In this document: one piece after another, positions 21,490 to 36,285 of the stretch
How positions within the stretch are numbered: the first letter of the stretch is position 1
Layout: the number at the start of each line of letters is the position of its first letter
From: Rhizobium sp.
GTDB lineage: Bacteria > Pseudomonadota > Alphaproteobacteria > Rhizobiales > Rhizobiaceae
Assembly (NCBI GenBank): GCA_028290545.1
Contig: JAQGJP010000020.1
Span: 45,351-109,350 of the forward strand
DNA length: 64,000 nt
Direction: 5' to 3'
Notes under the pieces: generated by a model
Told to the model about the DNA's origin: nothing
Database searches by the model: none
Seen by the model: only the letters and a program-made list of their open reading frames with translations
Made by a program: the position numbers and the translations under genes

Positions 21490-21891
21490 TCAGGCAGCCA
21501 GCGAAGAAAGGCTGTCCAGATCGGAAATCAGTTGCGCAATCCGGGTCTTTGCGTCGTCGCTCGTGGCGCTTGCAAGATCGGCCTTGGCCTGAGCGACGCG
21601 CGAGGTCAACGCATCCTTCTTGAAGTCGGCAACCGCAAGCGCGGATTCGGCGAGCACCGTGCAGCCGCTCGGCAGGATATCGGCAAAACCGCCGAACACC
21701 ACGAAACGCTGTGCCGCGCCGGACGTATCCTTGACGGTCAATATGCCGGGGCGGATCGTGGTCATCGTCGGGGCATGGTTGGCCATGACCGTCATCTCGC
21801 CTTCCGAACCCGGAAGTACGACCTCCGTGGCAGATGCCGACAACAGCAGCCGCTCCGGTGAGACAAGTTCAAAATTGAAGCTATCAGCCAT
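21490..21891 (-). CDS. atpC: ATP synthase epsilon subunit
   Basis: FNFELVSPERLLLSASATEVVLPGSEGEMTVMANHAPTMTTIRPG. Confidence 0.97.
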   Translation of the reverse strand: MADSFNFELVSPERLLLSASATEVVLPGSEGEMTVMANHAPTMTTIRPGILTVKDTSGAAQRFVVFGGFADILPSGCTVLAESALAVADFKKDALTSRVAQAKADLASATSDDAKTRIAQLISDLDSLSSLAA

Positions 21892-21951
21892 AGTCTGTCA
21901 CTCTTTCATGGGAAGAGGGAAAAGCGCCTCGCGGCGCTTTTCGGCCTGTCA

Positions 21952-23436
<1,485 letters not shown>

Positions 23437-23443
23437 CTAACCC

Positions 23444-24325
23444 TTAGAGCGCTTCCGCGCCCGAAATGATTTCAATCAGTTCCTTGGTGATCTGCGCCTG
23501 ACGCTGGCGGTTGTACGAAAGCGTCAATCTGTTGATCATATCACCGGCATTGCGTGTGGCGTTGTCCATGGCGCTCATCTTGGCGCCCATTTCACCGGCC
23601 ACGTTCTCGAGAAGCGCGCGGAAGATCTGCACCGAAATATTGCGCGGGATGAGTTCGCCGAGAATGGCGCCGGCATCCGGCTCGTAATCGTAGACCGCCG
23701 ATGCGCCGCTCTGCGCCACGACTTCGGTATCGACCTGCGCCGGGATCAGCTGGCGCGCGGTGGGAACCTGCGAAATGACCGACTTGAACTCGGAGTAGAA
23801 CAGCGTGCAGACGTCGAACTCGCCTTTTTCAAAAAGCGAGATCACCTTGCGGCCGATCGCATCGGCACTGTCGTAGCCTATGCGCTTGACTTCGCGGAGA
23901 TCGACGCGCTCGATGATCAGCGATGCGAATTCGCGGCGAAGGATATCATAGCCCTTCTTGCCGACGCAGATGATCTTGACCGTCTTGCCGTCGGCGATCA
24001 GTTTGCGCACGTGATCCCGCGCAAAGCGCGCGATCTGTGAATTGAACCCGCCGCACAGACCACGTTCGGCCGTGCAGACCACCAGAAGATGGGTCTGGTC
24101 GCGGCCGGTGCCGGTCATCAGGGTTGGCGCGTCGCTCTGTCCGCCAGTCGCCTGTGCGATATTGGCAAGCACCGCACCCATCCGCTGCGAAAACGGACGT
24201 GCGGCTTCGGCCGCTTCCTGGGCGCGCCGAAGCTTCGCCGCGGCGACCATTTTCATCGCCTTGGTGATCTTCTGCGTCGCCTTGACGGAGGCGATCCGGT
24301 TTTTCAGATCCTTGAGTGAAGGCAT
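23444..24325 (-). CDS. atpG: ATP synthase gamma subunit
   Basis: [36 protein letters not shown]. Confidence 0.99.
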   Translation of the reverse strand: MPSLKDLKNRIASVKATQKITKAMKMVAAAKLRRAQEAAEAARPFSQRMGAVLANIAQATGGQSDAPTLMTGTGRDQTHLLVVCTAERGLCGGFNSQIARFARDHVRKLIADGKTVKIICVGKKGYDILRREFASLIIERVDLREVKRIGYDSADAIGRKVISLFEKGEFDVCTLFYSEFKSVISQVPTARQLIPAQVDTEVVAQSGASAVYDYEPDAGAILGELIPRNISVQIFRALLENVAGEMGAKMSAMDNATRNAGDMINRLTLSYNRQRQAQITKELIEIISGAEAL

Positions 24326-24350
24326 CCGTTTTCCGTCCTAACTCTGCCTA

Positions 24351-26458
<2,108 letters not shown>

Positions 26459-26709
26459 TCCTATCAGACCCGTTCGCTGCGGCAAAACCGTAGCACTAAA
26501 AGCCTGAACTTGTTGCATTATTTGCGGACGTGCATGGGCTCGGACGCCCATATTCCCCCAAAACTCGAATGCCATCTAGCATAGCTCTCCCAGACTCGCA
26601 ACACAGGATATTACCGTTTGTTACGCTGGTTTCACGTTTCTTTACCAAAGTGCGCGGCTAAAGATTCCGTTTGCGGATTATTTTTCTACCAAGCGATCGG
26701 ATTCGCCGA

Positions 26710-27486
26710 TCACATCATGCCCATGACCGTGGAAATGACCAGCGCCGCGGCGGCGCCCTGAACAAGAAGCGCCAGGATCTGGTAAATGTAGTTGCCTCGA
26801 TTGAGGATGAGGGCGATCACCCGGCCGATCACGGCGATGGCCAATGCGGCGCCGAATCCGAGGTCCATCATCGGGTTGGCGGCCGCCATGCCGATCAGCG
26901 CGGCACCCAGGGTGAAGCCACCGGCCGACCGCATGGAGGTGGAGCCGGTGTCGGTGATGGCCTCCAGTCCGACGGTCATGCAGGCGATGCGCGGCGCAAA
27001 CATCATCAGCGCGCCGATCACGGCAAACGCCGCATAGGTATAGAATACCAGCGTGGCATTCATGTCCTGTGGCATCGTGAACTGCATTTCGGGCGTGAAC
27101 ACTTCGAAGAAATAATAGAGCGTTGCGCCCGCGAGTACGATCTGCACGGCCAACAGCAGGAAGTTCAGGAATGTCGCAGCACGATCCGACATCAGCGACA
27201 GAATTCGGCCGAACGCCGAAATGGCAAGGGCAGTACCAAGGGCGGTATAAAGCACCGGCTGGTCGAACATCAATGTCGCAAGCGCCAGTCCAGCAAGGAA
27301 ACCACCGGCAGCCCGGAGTTCGCCGATCGCTGCCGGCCGCGTCTCACCGCTCTGCAAACCGAGGAACCGGCCTGAAAAACCGGGAAAAACCAGCAGCACG
27401 AGCCCAAATACAAGTGCAATCGCGGCAGCGACAAACGCCGCCTGCGCGCCCGGCGCCGACGGAAACTCCGGTAGTGAAAATTCCAT
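26710..27486 (-). CDS. Hypothetical multi-TM membrane protein
   Basis: Start set at MEFSLPEFPSAPGAQAAF (27486); several hydrophobic helices; no family named with certainty. Confidence 0.7.
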   Translation of the reverse strand: MEFSLPEFPSAPGAQAAFVAAAIALVFGLVLLVFPGFSGRFLGLQSGETRPAAIGELRAAGGFLAGLALATLMFDQPVLYTALGTALAISAFGRILSLMSDRAATFLNFLLLAVQIVLAGATLYYFFEVFTPEMQFTMPQDMNATLVFYTYAAFAVIGALMMFAPRIACMTVGLEAITDTGSTSMRSAGGFTLGAALIGMAAANPMMDLGFGAALAIAVIGRVIALILNRGNYIYQILALLVQGAAAALVISTVMGMM

Positions 27487-27638
27487 GGGCGCCCTCATTC
27501 GCCAGTATCCGTGATTCTTATGGCATATGCAGAGGAACGAGGGAATGACGGACAAAAGCGGTCCGTCGATTCTCTTGTGAATTACAATCCAGACCCGGAG
27601 ATCCAGCACATCGAGTAATGATTTGAATATGCTTACAT

Positions 27639-27675
27639 TATCCCTTTTTTTGTGATATCTAGCTAAAAAGGGATA
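27639..27675. promoter_or_regulatory. Inverted repeat 1 upstream of nucleotidyltransferase
   Basis: TATCCCTTTTT (27639-27649) and AAAAAGGGATA (27665-27675); perfect 11-bp arms, 15-bp spacer. Confidence 0.7.
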
Positions 27676-27706
27676 GTAGATCTGATGTGGAGGGACCCTC
27701 ATCCCG

Positions 27707-27745
27707 TTATCCCTGCGGCTCGCTGTTTTCGTCAAATAGGGATAA
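27707..27745. promoter_or_regulatory. Inverted repeat 2 upstream of nucleotidyltransferase
   Basis: TTATCCCT (27707-27714) and AGGGATAA (27738-27745); perfect 8-bp arms sharing the half-site of repeat 1; right arm ends 1 nt before the ATG. Confidence 0.7.
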
Positions 27746-27746
27746 C

Positions 27747-28796
27747 ATGTATCATTTCCAGGAGTTGACCAGCGAGCAGATTCGGCAAACGATAGACACC
27801 GAACAGATTTTCACCGAGTGGATGCGCATTTCCAGGGAAATCGATCATCGATTCAGGGGTGCTATGGCCTGGAAATCCGTGTCAGGCAGGAAATATCTTT
27901 ATCGGAAAACCGGTGCGGCCTGGAAATCCCTCGGGCCGCAATCGGAAGACACCGAACGGACGCATCAACAATTCCACGATGGGCGGGATGCCGCTAAAGG
28001 CCGGCTGCGGGCGTTGACGGTTAGGCTTGACGATATGGCGGCGATCAATCGAGCGATGCGGATCGGGCGATTGCCTCTGTTGACTGCGCGTGTCGTCCGT
28101 GCTCTCGGTCGCTCCGGCCTCATTGGTACCGCGTTCGATATCGTTGGCACCAATGCGCTCTATCTTTATGAGCGGCTTTCGGGTGTCCGGATCGCGAGCC
28201 GCCTGCTGGCGACTGGCGATGTTGATCTGATGTTTGATGCCCGCACCAAACTGAAATTGATCGGCGGGAAAAACAAACCCGCCAACCTTATGGCGACGCT
28301 GAAGACCGTCGACAAGTCGTTTCAGCAAACCTCCAAGTTGAGCTTTCGCGCGGCAAACAGGGATGGTTTTCTCGTTGATGTCATCATGCCTGCGAACAGG
28401 GATCGGCTGAAAAACGTAGGAAGAACCGGAATCGGCGGATCGGGTGATGATTTGGTCGCCGTTGAAATCGAAGGGCTGGAGTGGCTGGTCAACAGCCCAA
28501 AGGTGGAAGCCACGATGATTGACGAACGGGGGTATCCGCTGATTTGCTCCTGCCCCGATCCTCGAAGCTTTGCGCTTCACAAGCTCTGGCTCTCGAAGCG
28601 TGAGGATCGCGATCCGCTCAAGCGTATACGCGACCGCCAGCAGGCCGAGCTTGTCAGCACGATGCTCCTCCACCGCCTTCCGCATTTGCGGTTCGACGAC
28701 CCTGCTCTTGGAGCAATCCCAAAAACGCTGCGGGATCAGGCTGAATACCTCAGGGATACATATACTGGCGATCAGCGTGACCAGCCGAACTGGTAG
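27747..28796 (+). CDS. GSU2403-family nucleotidyltransferase fold protein
   Basis: GRKYLYRKTGAAWKSLGPQSEDTE, GTNALYLYERLSGVRI, LLATGDVDLMFD (nucleotidyltransferase DxD), DPRSFALHKLWLSKREDRDPLKRIRDRQQAE. Confidence 0.8.
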   Translation: MYHFQELTSEQIRQTIDTEQIFTEWMRISREIDHRFRGAMAWKSVSGRKYLYRKTGAAWKSLGPQSEDTERTHQQFHDGRDAAKGRLRALTVRLDDMAAINRAMRIGRLPLLTARVVRALGRSGLIGTAFDIVGTNALYLYERLSGVRIASRLLATGDVDLMFDARTKLKLIGGKNKPANLMATLKTVDKSFQQTSKLSFRAANRDGFLVDVIMPANRDRLKNVGRTGIGGSGDDLVAVEIEGLEWLVNSPKVEATMIDERGYPLICSCPDPRSFALHKLWLSKREDRDPLKRIRDRQQAELVSTMLLHRLPHLRFDDPALGAIPKTLRDQAEYLRDTYTGDQRDQPNW

Positions 28797-31004
28797 CTAC
28801 AAAAAGCTTTGGGGGTCGATATCGAGCTGCACCTGTACTGAGCCGCGTTCCTTCGGGCCGTTTTCGACCATGGCGCGGACGAAGCCCTGCATGTCGGCGC
28901 CGCGCTTGCCATGCACCAGCAGCCGGAAGCGATGCCGGCCGCGCACCAGGGCGAGTGGCGCTTCGGCCGGTCCGAGCACGGATATGCCCGATACGGCGGG
29001 AGCTGCCTGCCGCAGTCCGCGCGCATGGCCCTCGGCATCGCTGCGCGAATCGGCTGACACGATGATCGAGGCGAGGCGGCCGAACGGCGGCATCAGCGCC
29101 CGTTCCCGTTCGGCGATCTCGCGTTCGTAGAACGCTTCCGGATCGCCCGAAACGATCGCCTGCATCACCGGATGCATCGGCTGGTAGGTCTGGATCAGCC
29201 CCCGGCTTTTCAGGCCCGAACGCCCGGCCCGGCCGGTCACCTGCGACAGAAGCTGGAAGGTTCGCTCGGCCGCGCGCGGATCGCCATTGGCGAGCCCCAA
29301 ATCGGCATCGACGATGCCCACCAGCGTCATGTTCGGAAAATTATGCCCCTTGGCGACCAGCTGCGTGCCGATGACGATATCGGCCTCGCCCTTGGCGATG
29401 GCCTCGAGTTCCAGCCGCAGGCGTTTGATCCCGCCCATCATGTCGGAGGAGAGCACGATGATCCGCTTGTCCGGAAAGACCTTTTCCACTTCCTCGGCAA
29501 TGCGTTCGACGCCAGGTCCACAGGATGCCAGATGGTCGAAAGTTCCGCATTCCGGGCAGGATTCGGGCGATCTCTCATTATGACCGCAATGATGGCACTG
29601 CAGGATGCCGCGAAAGCGGTGCTCGACCAGCCAGGCCGAACAATTCGGACATTGAAACCGATGACCGCAGACCCGGCAGAGCGTCAGCGGCGCATAGCCA
29701 CGCCGATTGAGAAACAGCAGCGCCTGTTCGCCGCGTTCCACTGTCTTGCCGATTTCCTTGATCAGCACCGGCGACAGGAAGCCGCCGCGCGCCGGCGGAA
29801 AGCGCCGCATGTCGATCAGATGCAGGTCAGGCAGCGCCGCGCCGCCGAAACGGCTGGCCAGATGCACCTTGGTATAACGGCCCTGATCGGCATTGACCCG
29901 ACTTTCGACCGAGGGCGTCGCCGAGACCAGCACCACTGGAAACGCGCCGATCCGGCCGCGCACCACGGCCATGTCGCGAGCGTTGTAGAACACCCGGTCC
30001 TCCTGCTTGTAGGCCGGGTCATGTTCCTCGTCGACGATGATCAGCCCGAGATTCTCGAACGGCAGGAACAATGCCGAGCGCGCGCCGGCCACCACATGCA
30101 CATGTCCTTCCGTGACCTGCCGCCACACCTTTTCACGCATGCGCGGCGCGAGATCGGAATGCCATTCGGCCGGCTTGGCGCCGAACCGGTTCTGAAAGCG
30201 TTCGAGGAAAGCCGGGGTTAGGGCGATTTCCGGCAGCAGGATCAGCACCTGCTTGCCCTGCCGCAGGGTCTCGGCGATCGCCTCGAAATACACCTCGGTC
30301 TTGCCCGAACCGGTGACGCCGTCGATCAGCGTGACGTTGAATTCCCTGGCACGTACGGAGGCGATCAACTGGTCGGCGGCGTCCTGCTGAATGTCTTCGA
30401 GCACGGGCTGGGCATAATCCGGATCGGGCGTCGCGGTAACCGGCGGCGGCGCAAGGAAGACCGGTTCGAACACGCCATGCGCGGTCAACCCGTCGATCAC
30501 GGATGCCGAGACGCCGGCTGCATGCGCAAGGCCGATGCGCGTCCAAGCCGGACCGTCCTCCGCGGTGGCGATCACGCGGGTCCGCGCTGGCGTCATCCGC
30601 TCGGGCCGGGCATCGGTCAGGCGCAGGCCCTCGACCATCGGTTCCGGCTCGAAGGCGGTGGGCGCGCGCAGCGCCATGCGGGCAACAAGTCCCGGCGGCG
30701 AAAGCGTATAGCTTGCGATCCAATCGAGGAACTGCTGCATGTCGCCTTTCAGCGGCGGACAATCAAAGACGATGGTGATCTGCTTGAGCTTGGCGGGATC
30801 GACCTTGTCGTCGGATGCATCGCTCCACACGACGCCGAACACCTGCCTGGGGCCCAGCGGCACCTGCACGATCGAGCCCTGCTCGACATGCACCCCTTCC
30901 GGCACCAGATAAGAGTAGGGTTTCGGTACCGGCAGTGGTACCATCACAGGCACTGCCCTCAGCGCTTTGGGCGCGCCAAACAAATCAAGCGAATCTTTTC
31001 CCAT
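28797..31004 (-). CDS. priA: Primosomal protein N' (replication restart helicase)
   Basis: [28 protein letters not shown], Zn-binding [21 protein letters not shown]...CHHCGH. Confidence 0.97.
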   Translation of the reverse strand: MGKDSLDLFGAPKALRAVPVMVPLPVPKPYSYLVPEGVHVEQGSIVQVPLGPRQVFGVVWSDASDDKVDPAKLKQITIVFDCPPLKGDMQQFLDWIASYTLSPPGLVARMALRAPTAFEPEPMVEGLRLTDARPERMTPARTRVIATAEDGPAWTRIGLAHAAGVSASVIDGLTAHGVFEPVFLAPPPVTATPDPDYAQPVLEDIQQDAADQLIASVRAREFNVTLIDGVTGSGKTEVYFEAIAETLRQGKQVLILLPEIALTPAFLERFQNRFGAKPAEWHSDLAPRMREKVWRQVTEGHVHVVAGARSALFLPFENLGLIIVDEEHDPAYKQEDRVFYNARDMAVVRGRIGAFPVVLVSATPSVESRVNADQGRYTKVHLASRFGGAALPDLHLIDMRRFPPARGGFLSPVLIKEIGKTVERGEQALLFLNRRGYAPLTLCRVCGHRFQCPNCSAWLVEHRFRGILQCHHCGHNERSPESCPECGTFDHLASCGPGVERIAEEVEKVFPDKRIIVLSSDMMGGIKRLRLELEAIAKGEADIVIGTQLVAKGHNFPNMTLVGIVDADLGLANGDPRAAERTFQLLSQVTGRAGRSGLKSRGLIQTYQPMHPVMQAIVSGDPEAFYEREIAERERALMPPFGRLASIIVSADSRSDAEGHARGLRQAAPAVSGISVLGPAEAPLALVRGRHRFRLLVHGKRGADMQGFVRAMVENGPKERGSVQVQLDIDPQSFL

Positions 31005-31084
31005 GCGCGCGACCTTGCACTTGCTTTTGGGCAAAGAAAACATCAAATACAGATAAAAGTTGGCCGCCTAGGGAGTGCACGGAC

Positions 31085-31738
31085 ATGAAATTTTTCGTCG
31101 ATACCGCTGACATCAAGGATATCAAGGAGCTCAACGACCTCGGGCTTCTCGATGGTGTCACCACCAATCCGTCGCTGATCCTGAAATCCGGCCGCAACAT
31201 CATCGAGGTCACCAAGGAAATCTGCTCGATCGTCGAAGGCCCGGTCTCGTCCGAAGTCACCGCGACCGAATACGAGCAGATCATGAAGGAAGCGGCGGTC
31301 ATCTCCAAGATCGCCGACAACATCTGCATCAAGCTGCCGCTGACGCTGGATGGCCTCAAGGCCTGCAAGGCGCTGACGTCGGAAGGCCACAAGACCAATG
31401 TGACGCTGTGCTTCTCGGCCAATCAGGCGCTGCTGGCCGCCAAGGCGGGCGCGACTTTCATTTCGCCTTTCGTCGGACGCCTCGATGACATCGCCTTCGA
31501 CGGCATGGACCTGATCCGCGAGATCCGCCAGATCTACGACAATTACGGCTTCGAGACCGAAATCCTGGCAGCGTCGATCCGCACCGTCAACCACGTCAAG
31601 GAAGCCGCCCTCATCGGTGCCGATGTCGTGACCGTGCCGCCGGCGACGCTGAAGGCGCTCGTCAAGCATCCGCTGACCGACAAGGGCCTCGAGCAGTTCC
31701 TCGCCGATTGGTCCAAGACCGGCCAGACGATCGCCTGA
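31085..31738 (+). CDS. Fructose-6-phosphate aldolase / transaldolase family
   Basis: [56 protein letters not shown]. Confidence 0.93.
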   Translation: MKFFVDTADIKDIKELNDLGLLDGVTTNPSLILKSGRNIIEVTKEICSIVEGPVSSEVTATEYEQIMKEAAVISKIADNICIKLPLTLDGLKACKALTSEGHKTNVTLCFSANQALLAAKAGATFISPFVGRLDDIAFDGMDLIREIRQIYDNYGFETEILAASIRTVNHVKEAALIGADVVTVPPATLKALVKHPLTDKGLEQFLADWSKTGQTIA

Positions 31739-31762
31739 TCCAGTCTTCTCCTGATTAATGAA

Positions 31763-31794
31763 ACCCGGGCCGGATATTGTGCCCGGGTTTTTTT
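31763..31794 (+). terminator. Rho-independent terminator after transaldolase
   Basis: ACCCGGGCCGGATATTGTGCCCGGGTTTTTTT. Confidence 0.85.
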
Positions 31795-31930
31795 ATGCCT
31801 CTTATGCAGGAGTTCCCGGGGGAACAGCGGGCAATCGTGTTTGGTGCGAAAAAGGTCTCAACGAACAGCAGGAATGTTCGAACCGATTGAAGCCAAGCAG
31901 ACCGAAACCAACCAACCTCAGGAGACTATC

Positions 31931-32173
31931 ATGAAGAAGTTCGCAATCGCAGCCCTGGCAACCCTCGTCGCCACCGTTTCCCTCTCCACTGTCGCCGAAG
32001 CCGGCTGGCGCCGTCATCATGGCTGGAATGGCCATCACCACGGCCACTACAACCGCTTCATCTACCGCGCCCCGCGCGTCGTGGTCTACAACGACTATTG
32101 CTTCGTCAAGAAGGTCAAGCATTACGACGATTACGGCAACGTCTATGTCAAGCGCGTCCGCATCTGCGGCTGA
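31931..32173 (+). CDS. Small secreted His/Tyr-rich protein
   Basis: MKKFAIAALATLVATVSLSTVAEA signal peptide then GWRRHHGWNGHHHGHYNRFIYRAPRVVVYNDYCFVKKVKHYDDYGNVYVKRVRICG. Confidence 0.75.
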   Translation: MKKFAIAALATLVATVSLSTVAEAGWRRHHGWNGHHHGHYNRFIYRAPRVVVYNDYCFVKKVKHYDDYGNVYVKRVRICG

Positions 32174-32244
32174 TTGACTGCCCTTGAAATACTGATCGCC
32201 AAGGCGTTTCCCCTGCCGCCACAGCGATTGGACTTTCTCCTGAC

Positions 32245-32272
32245 AAGCCCGGTTCCTCCAGAGCCGGGTTTT
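32245..32272. terminator. Hairpin between convergent genes
   Basis: AAGCCCGG-TTCCTCCAGAG-CCGGGTTTT. Confidence 0.6.
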
Positions 32273-32278
32273 GTCGTT

Positions 32279-33109
32279 TCAGACCTGTGATTTCACAGGC
32301 GCCTGACGCATGCGCCTTTCGACTTGCCGAAGAACGAGCGACAGCCCGATCGTCAGCACCAGATAGATGTAGGCGACGATCGAATAGGTCTCGAAGAAGC
32401 GGAACGAGCCCGCGGCATAGATTTTCCCCATCTGGGTAATATCGGCGACGCCCAGCACGGAAACCAGCGACGAGTCCTTGACCATCGCCACGAAGTCGTT
32501 GGACAACGGCGGAAAAATCACCCGCAACGCCTGGGGAAAGACAACGAGGCGGAAACGCTGGAAACGCGACAGCCCCAGTGCCTTGGCGGCCTCGACCTGC
32601 CCCTTGTCGACGGATTGTATGCCGGCGCGAAAAATCTCGGCGATGAAGGCGGAATAGGCAATCGTCAGCGCGATGATTGCCCGCCACATCAGCGATACGT
32701 CGCGAACCAATAGCGGATCGATGATGCCCTGCTCGATCAGGGGGCTCGCAAGCACGTTCCAGGCATAGACGAAGCCCGGCGCGCCGACGAAGGCAATATA
32801 GAAAAGCAGCACCAGCACCGGTATGCCGCGGATAAGCTCGATATAGAAACGCGAGAACTGCCGCAGCGCCCTGTAATCGGAAAGGCCCAGGAGCGCGATG
32901 ACCAGGCCAAGCGCGGTCGCCAGCGTGAAACCGATCAGCGTGACCATGACAGTGATGCCAAGCCCGGTGACAACGGTCCGGAACACCTGGCTATAGAGGC
33001 CGCTGGCAAGAATGAGGGCGGCTATGGCCGCCCCGATAACGAAGAGAGCGACCAGCCAATAAGGAAAGTCGCCCTCGCCAGCCTGTTGTGATGGGTTTGG
33101 AGCCGCCAT
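32279..33109 (-). CDS. Amino acid ABC transporter permease (HisM-type)
   Basis: GLGITVMVTLIGFTLATALGLVIALLGLSDYRALRQFSRFYIELIRGIPVLVLLFYIAF; EAAKALGLSRFQRFRLVVFPQALR. Confidence 0.93.
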   Translation of the reverse strand: MAAPNPSQQAGEGDFPYWLVALFVIGAAIAALILASGLYSQVFRTVVTGLGITVMVTLIGFTLATALGLVIALLGLSDYRALRQFSRFYIELIRGIPVLVLLFYIAFVGAPGFVYAWNVLASPLIEQGIIDPLLVRDVSLMWRAIIALTIAYSAFIAEIFRAGIQSVDKGQVEAAKALGLSRFQRFRLVVFPQALRVIFPPLSNDFVAMVKDSSLVSVLGVADITQMGKIYAAGSFRFFETYSIVAYIYLVLTIGLSLVLRQVERRMRQAPVKSQV

Positions 33110-33117
33110 TTATGCGG

Positions 33118-33915
33118 CTACTGGCCCATTTTGTAATCCAGGAACCACTTCTTGTTGAGCGCATCGATCGTGCCGTCCGCCTTCAGCGAAGCAATCGCCG
33201 CATTCACGGGCGCAACAAGCTCGGAGCCCTTGGGAAATATGAAGCCGAAATCCTCGGTGCCCAGCGGACCGCCGACCAGCTTCAGCCCGCCATTGGACGA
33301 ATCCACATAGCCCTTGCCGGCGGTGCCATCGGTCAGCACAACATCGACATCGCCAGCTTTCAGAGCCTGAACCGTTGCACCGAAAGTCTCGAACAGCTTG
33401 ATTCGCGGGTTCTGCTCATTGCCGTCGAGAACGCTATACACCGCAGTATAGAATGGAGTCGTCCCGGCCTGCGCGCCGACCAGACCATCCTTGAAGGCAC
33501 CGAAGGTCTTGGCATCGGTGAAACGGCTCTCGTCGCCGCGCACCAGCATGAATTGCTCGGAGCGCATGTAGGGATCGGAGAAATCCACCTTCTCCTTGCG
33601 CTCGTCCTTGATGGTGATGCCGGTCATGCCGATATTGTACTGATTGTCGGAGACCGCCTGAATCATCGCATCCCAAGAGGTATTCTGGTATTCGACCTGG
33701 AAATTCAGCCGTTTGGCGATCTCGTTCATCGCATCATATTCCCAGCCGATCTGCTTGCCGGATTTCGGATCGACGAACTGCAACGGCGGATAGGCGTTTT
33801 CCGTGACCACGACCACTTTCTTGCCCCCGAGATCGGGGAGATCCGCGGCATGCGCGGCGAAGGGCGAGAGAACGATGGCGGCAAGGCCAAAAAGGAAGCT
33901 GCGGCGCAATGTCAT
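33118..33915 (-). CDS. Amino acid ABC transporter substrate-binding protein
   Basis: [72 protein letters not shown]; start set at 33915. Confidence 0.93.
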   Translation of the reverse strand: MTLRRSFLFGLAAIVLSPFAAHAADLPDLGGKKVVVVTENAYPPLQFVDPKSGKQIGWEYDAMNEIAKRLNFQVEYQNTSWDAMIQAVSDNQYNIGMTGITIKDERKEKVDFSDPYMRSEQFMLVRGDESRFTDAKTFGAFKDGLVGAQAGTTPFYTAVYSVLDGNEQNPRIKLFETFGATVQALKAGDVDVVLTDGTAGKGYVDSSNGGLKLVGGPLGTEDFGFIFPKGSELVAPVNAAIASLKADGTIDALNKKWFLDYKMGQ

Positions 33916-34001
33916 ATCAAATACTCCGGAAAATTTGTGGCGGTGAAAACTGTCATGAATGCACCCGGCTTGGCAAGCCGGGGAAAGCGAATCATCGAGA
34001 A

Positions 34002-35060
34002 CTACAGCCTGTGGCCTGTCAGGCGGGTAATATGGCCCATCTTTCGGCCGGGACGTGGTTGCGCCTTGCCGTAGAGATGGATCAGCACATCCTTCAGCCG
34101 CGCCCAGGCCTCGACTTCGTTGATAACGTCGCCGATCAGGTTCTGCATCACGCAGTCGCTGTGACGGAAGGGGTCGCCGAGCGGCAGATTGCCGACGGCG
34201 CGGATATGCTGTTCGAACTGCGAAATCGCACAGGCAGCTTCCGTCCAATGGCCGGAATTGTGTACGCGGGGTGCGATCTCGTTGGCGATCAGCCTTTCGT
34301 CATCGGTCACGAAGAATTCGATACCCAGGACACCGATATAATCGAGGGCGTTCAGAAGCCTGAGCGCCGCATCGCGCGCCTGTACGGCAACCGCCAAGCC
34401 GATATTTGCCGGCAGCGTCGATGTATGCAGAATGCCATTGCGATGGACATTCTCGGCTGGATCGTAACATTCGATATGACCATCCAGCCCGCGTGCGGCG
34501 ATGATCGAAATCTCCCGCGCGAACGGCACGAAACTCTCGAGGATCAGCGGCACGCCGCCGAGCCTGGCATAGACCCCGTCTGCCGCGTCACCGGCGCGAA
34601 ACACCATCTGACCCTTGCCATCGTAGCCGAGCCGACGGGTCTTCAGCACGCCCTTACCGCCGAATTCGGCCAGCGCCTTGTCGAGATCCTCCTGGGAATC
34701 GACTGCCCTGAATCCAGCCGTCGAAATGCCGCAGGAATTGAGATACTGTTTTTCGATCAGCCGGTCCTGCGCCACTTCCAGCGCCTGCGGCGGCGGATAG
34801 ACCGCCACCAGCTTTTCCAGATAGCGCGCCGCCTCAACCGGCACATTCTCGAATTCATACGTCACGACATCGCAGGCATCGGCCAACTGCGCCAAAGCGA
34901 TCCGGTCGTCATAGGCGGCGACGATCTGGCTGTTGGCCAGTTGCGCCGCCGGGCAATCGGGCTGCGGTTCAAGAATGATCGTCCGGAAATTCAGCCGGCT
35001 GGCTGCCATGGCCAGCATGCGGCCCAGCTGTCCGCCCCCGATGATACCGATGGTTTTCAT
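34002..35060 (-). CDS. purK: 5-(carboxyamino)imidazole ribonucleotide synthase
   Basis: [52 protein letters not shown]; start set at 35060. Confidence 0.96.
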   Translation of the reverse strand: MKTIGIIGGGQLGRMLAMAASRLNFRTIILEPQPDCPAAQLANSQIVAAYDDRIALAQLADACDVVTYEFENVPVEAARYLEKLVAVYPPPQALEVAQDRLIEKQYLNSCGISTAGFRAVDSQEDLDKALAEFGGKGVLKTRRLGYDGKGQMVFRAGDAADGVYARLGGVPLILESFVPFAREISIIAARGLDGHIECYDPAENVHRNGILHTSTLPANIGLAVAVQARDAALRLLNALDYIGVLGIEFFVTDDERLIANEIAPRVHNSGHWTEAACAISQFEQHIRAVGNLPLGDPFRHSDCVMQNLIGDVINEVEAWARLKDVLIHLYGKAQPRPGRKMGHITRLTGHRL

Positions 35061-35061
35061 G

Positions 35062-35556
35062 TCATTTGTCCACAGGATGTTCAGCGACGGAAGCGCTCTG
35101 CTCTTCGCGCCAGGTGTCGAGGCGTTCGGCCAGTTCATCGTCGCTGAGCGCCAGCACGGCGGCGGCAAGAAGCGCGGCATTGATTGCGCCAGCGCGGCCG
35201 ATCGCCAGCGTTCCGACCGGAATTCCGGCAGGCATCTGCACGATCGACAGCAGGCTATCCTGTCCCGACAACGCCTTGGATTGCACTGGCACGCCAAATA
35301 CCGGCAGAGGGGTCATCGAAGCAGCCATGCCTGGCAGGTGTGCCGCCCCGCCGGCTCCGGCGATGATCACCTTGAAACCTTCGTCACGGGCGGATTTGGC
35401 GAAATTCACCAGCCGGTCCGGGGTCCGGTGTGCGGAAATGATCCGCGCCTCATAAGCGATTTCGAGTGCGTCGAGCGTATCGGCAGCGTTTTTCATCGTC
35501 TCCCAGTCGGACTGGCTTCCCATGATGATCGCAACAGGTGGTTTGGAGATGTGCAT
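35062..35556 (-). CDS. purE: 5-(carboxyamino)imidazole ribonucleotide mutase
   Basis: [38 protein letters not shown]...[14 protein letters not shown]. Confidence 0.97.
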   Translation of the reverse strand: MHISKPPVAIIMGSQSDWETMKNAADTLDALEIAYEARIISAHRTPDRLVNFAKSARDEGFKVIIAGAGGAAHLPGMAASMTPLPVFGVPVQSKALSGQDSLLSIVQMPAGIPVGTLAIGRAGAINAALLAAAVLALSDDELAERLDTWREEQSASVAEHPVDK

Positions 35557-35570
35557 TGATTCGGCTTGTC

Positions 35571-35774
35571 TCAAGCAATAATGTCGGGGATGATCTGGTC
35601 TTCGACCTGGCTCAGTCTATCCTTGATCGCAAGCTTCTTTTTCTTCATCCGCTGTATGCGCAGCGCATCGCATCCGGTGGCGATCATGGCATTGATCGCC
35701 ACGTCGTAATCCTCGTGCTCCTGCCGCAGTCTTGCCGCATTCAACCTCAGTTCAGCCTGCTCCTGATCGGCCAT
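35571..35774 (-). CDS. YdcH family (DUF465) protein
   Basis: [67 protein letters not shown]. Confidence 0.85.
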   Translation of the reverse strand: MADQEQAELRLNAARLRQEHEDYDVAINAMIATGCDALRIQRMKKKKLAIKDRLSQVEDQIIPDIIA

Positions 35775-35996
35775 CTAGTCTCTTTCCCGCTTTCTGGCAT
35801 TCCGGGCAATGACTGGCATTCCCGTGTCCCGCATCGATTTTGTCCCTATCACAAATCATTCGGTAACGGGAAGTTTTCCTTTATAAGAATTCACCTTCGA
35901 CAAATGCGAGATTACATGTCAGACTTATGACTGTTGCAGCCTGAAACATCCGGCGGATGGATGGCCGGATGTGGGCAACACGGGAAGGAACTGCCT

Positions 35997-36173
35997 ATGT
36001 CTATTGAGGCTCATATCGAGACGCTTGAAAAGAAACATGGCGTACTAGAAGAAGAACTCCACTCCGCAATGCTGCATCCCTCCACGGGCGACGTGATGAT
36101 CGCCGAACTAAAAAGACAGAAGCTCAGGATCAAGGACGAAATCGAGCGGTTGCGCACCAATACGCAACACTAG
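35997..36173 (+). CDS. YdcH family (DUF465) protein
   Basis: MSIEAHIETLEKKHGVLEEELHSAMLHPSTGDVMIAELKRQKLRIKDEIERLRTNTQH. Confidence 0.88.
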   Translation: MSIEAHIETLEKKHGVLEEELHSAMLHPSTGDVMIAELKRQKLRIKDEIERLRTNTQH

Positions 36174-36285
36174 TCTGGATTAGGCGATGGTCGCCGGATA
36201 GACGTTTCCTGAAGCTGAACGCGTAAAGATTTCGCCGGAAACCGACATTTGGTGGCCATTTCCCAGGGGATCAAACTGCTGACGC

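Noticed and set aside
27737-27747. Partial match TAGGGATAACA to the I-SceI homing endonuclease site
   Set aside because: Only the first 11 of 18 bp match, and the string is explained by the AGGGATAA arm of the inverted repeat.
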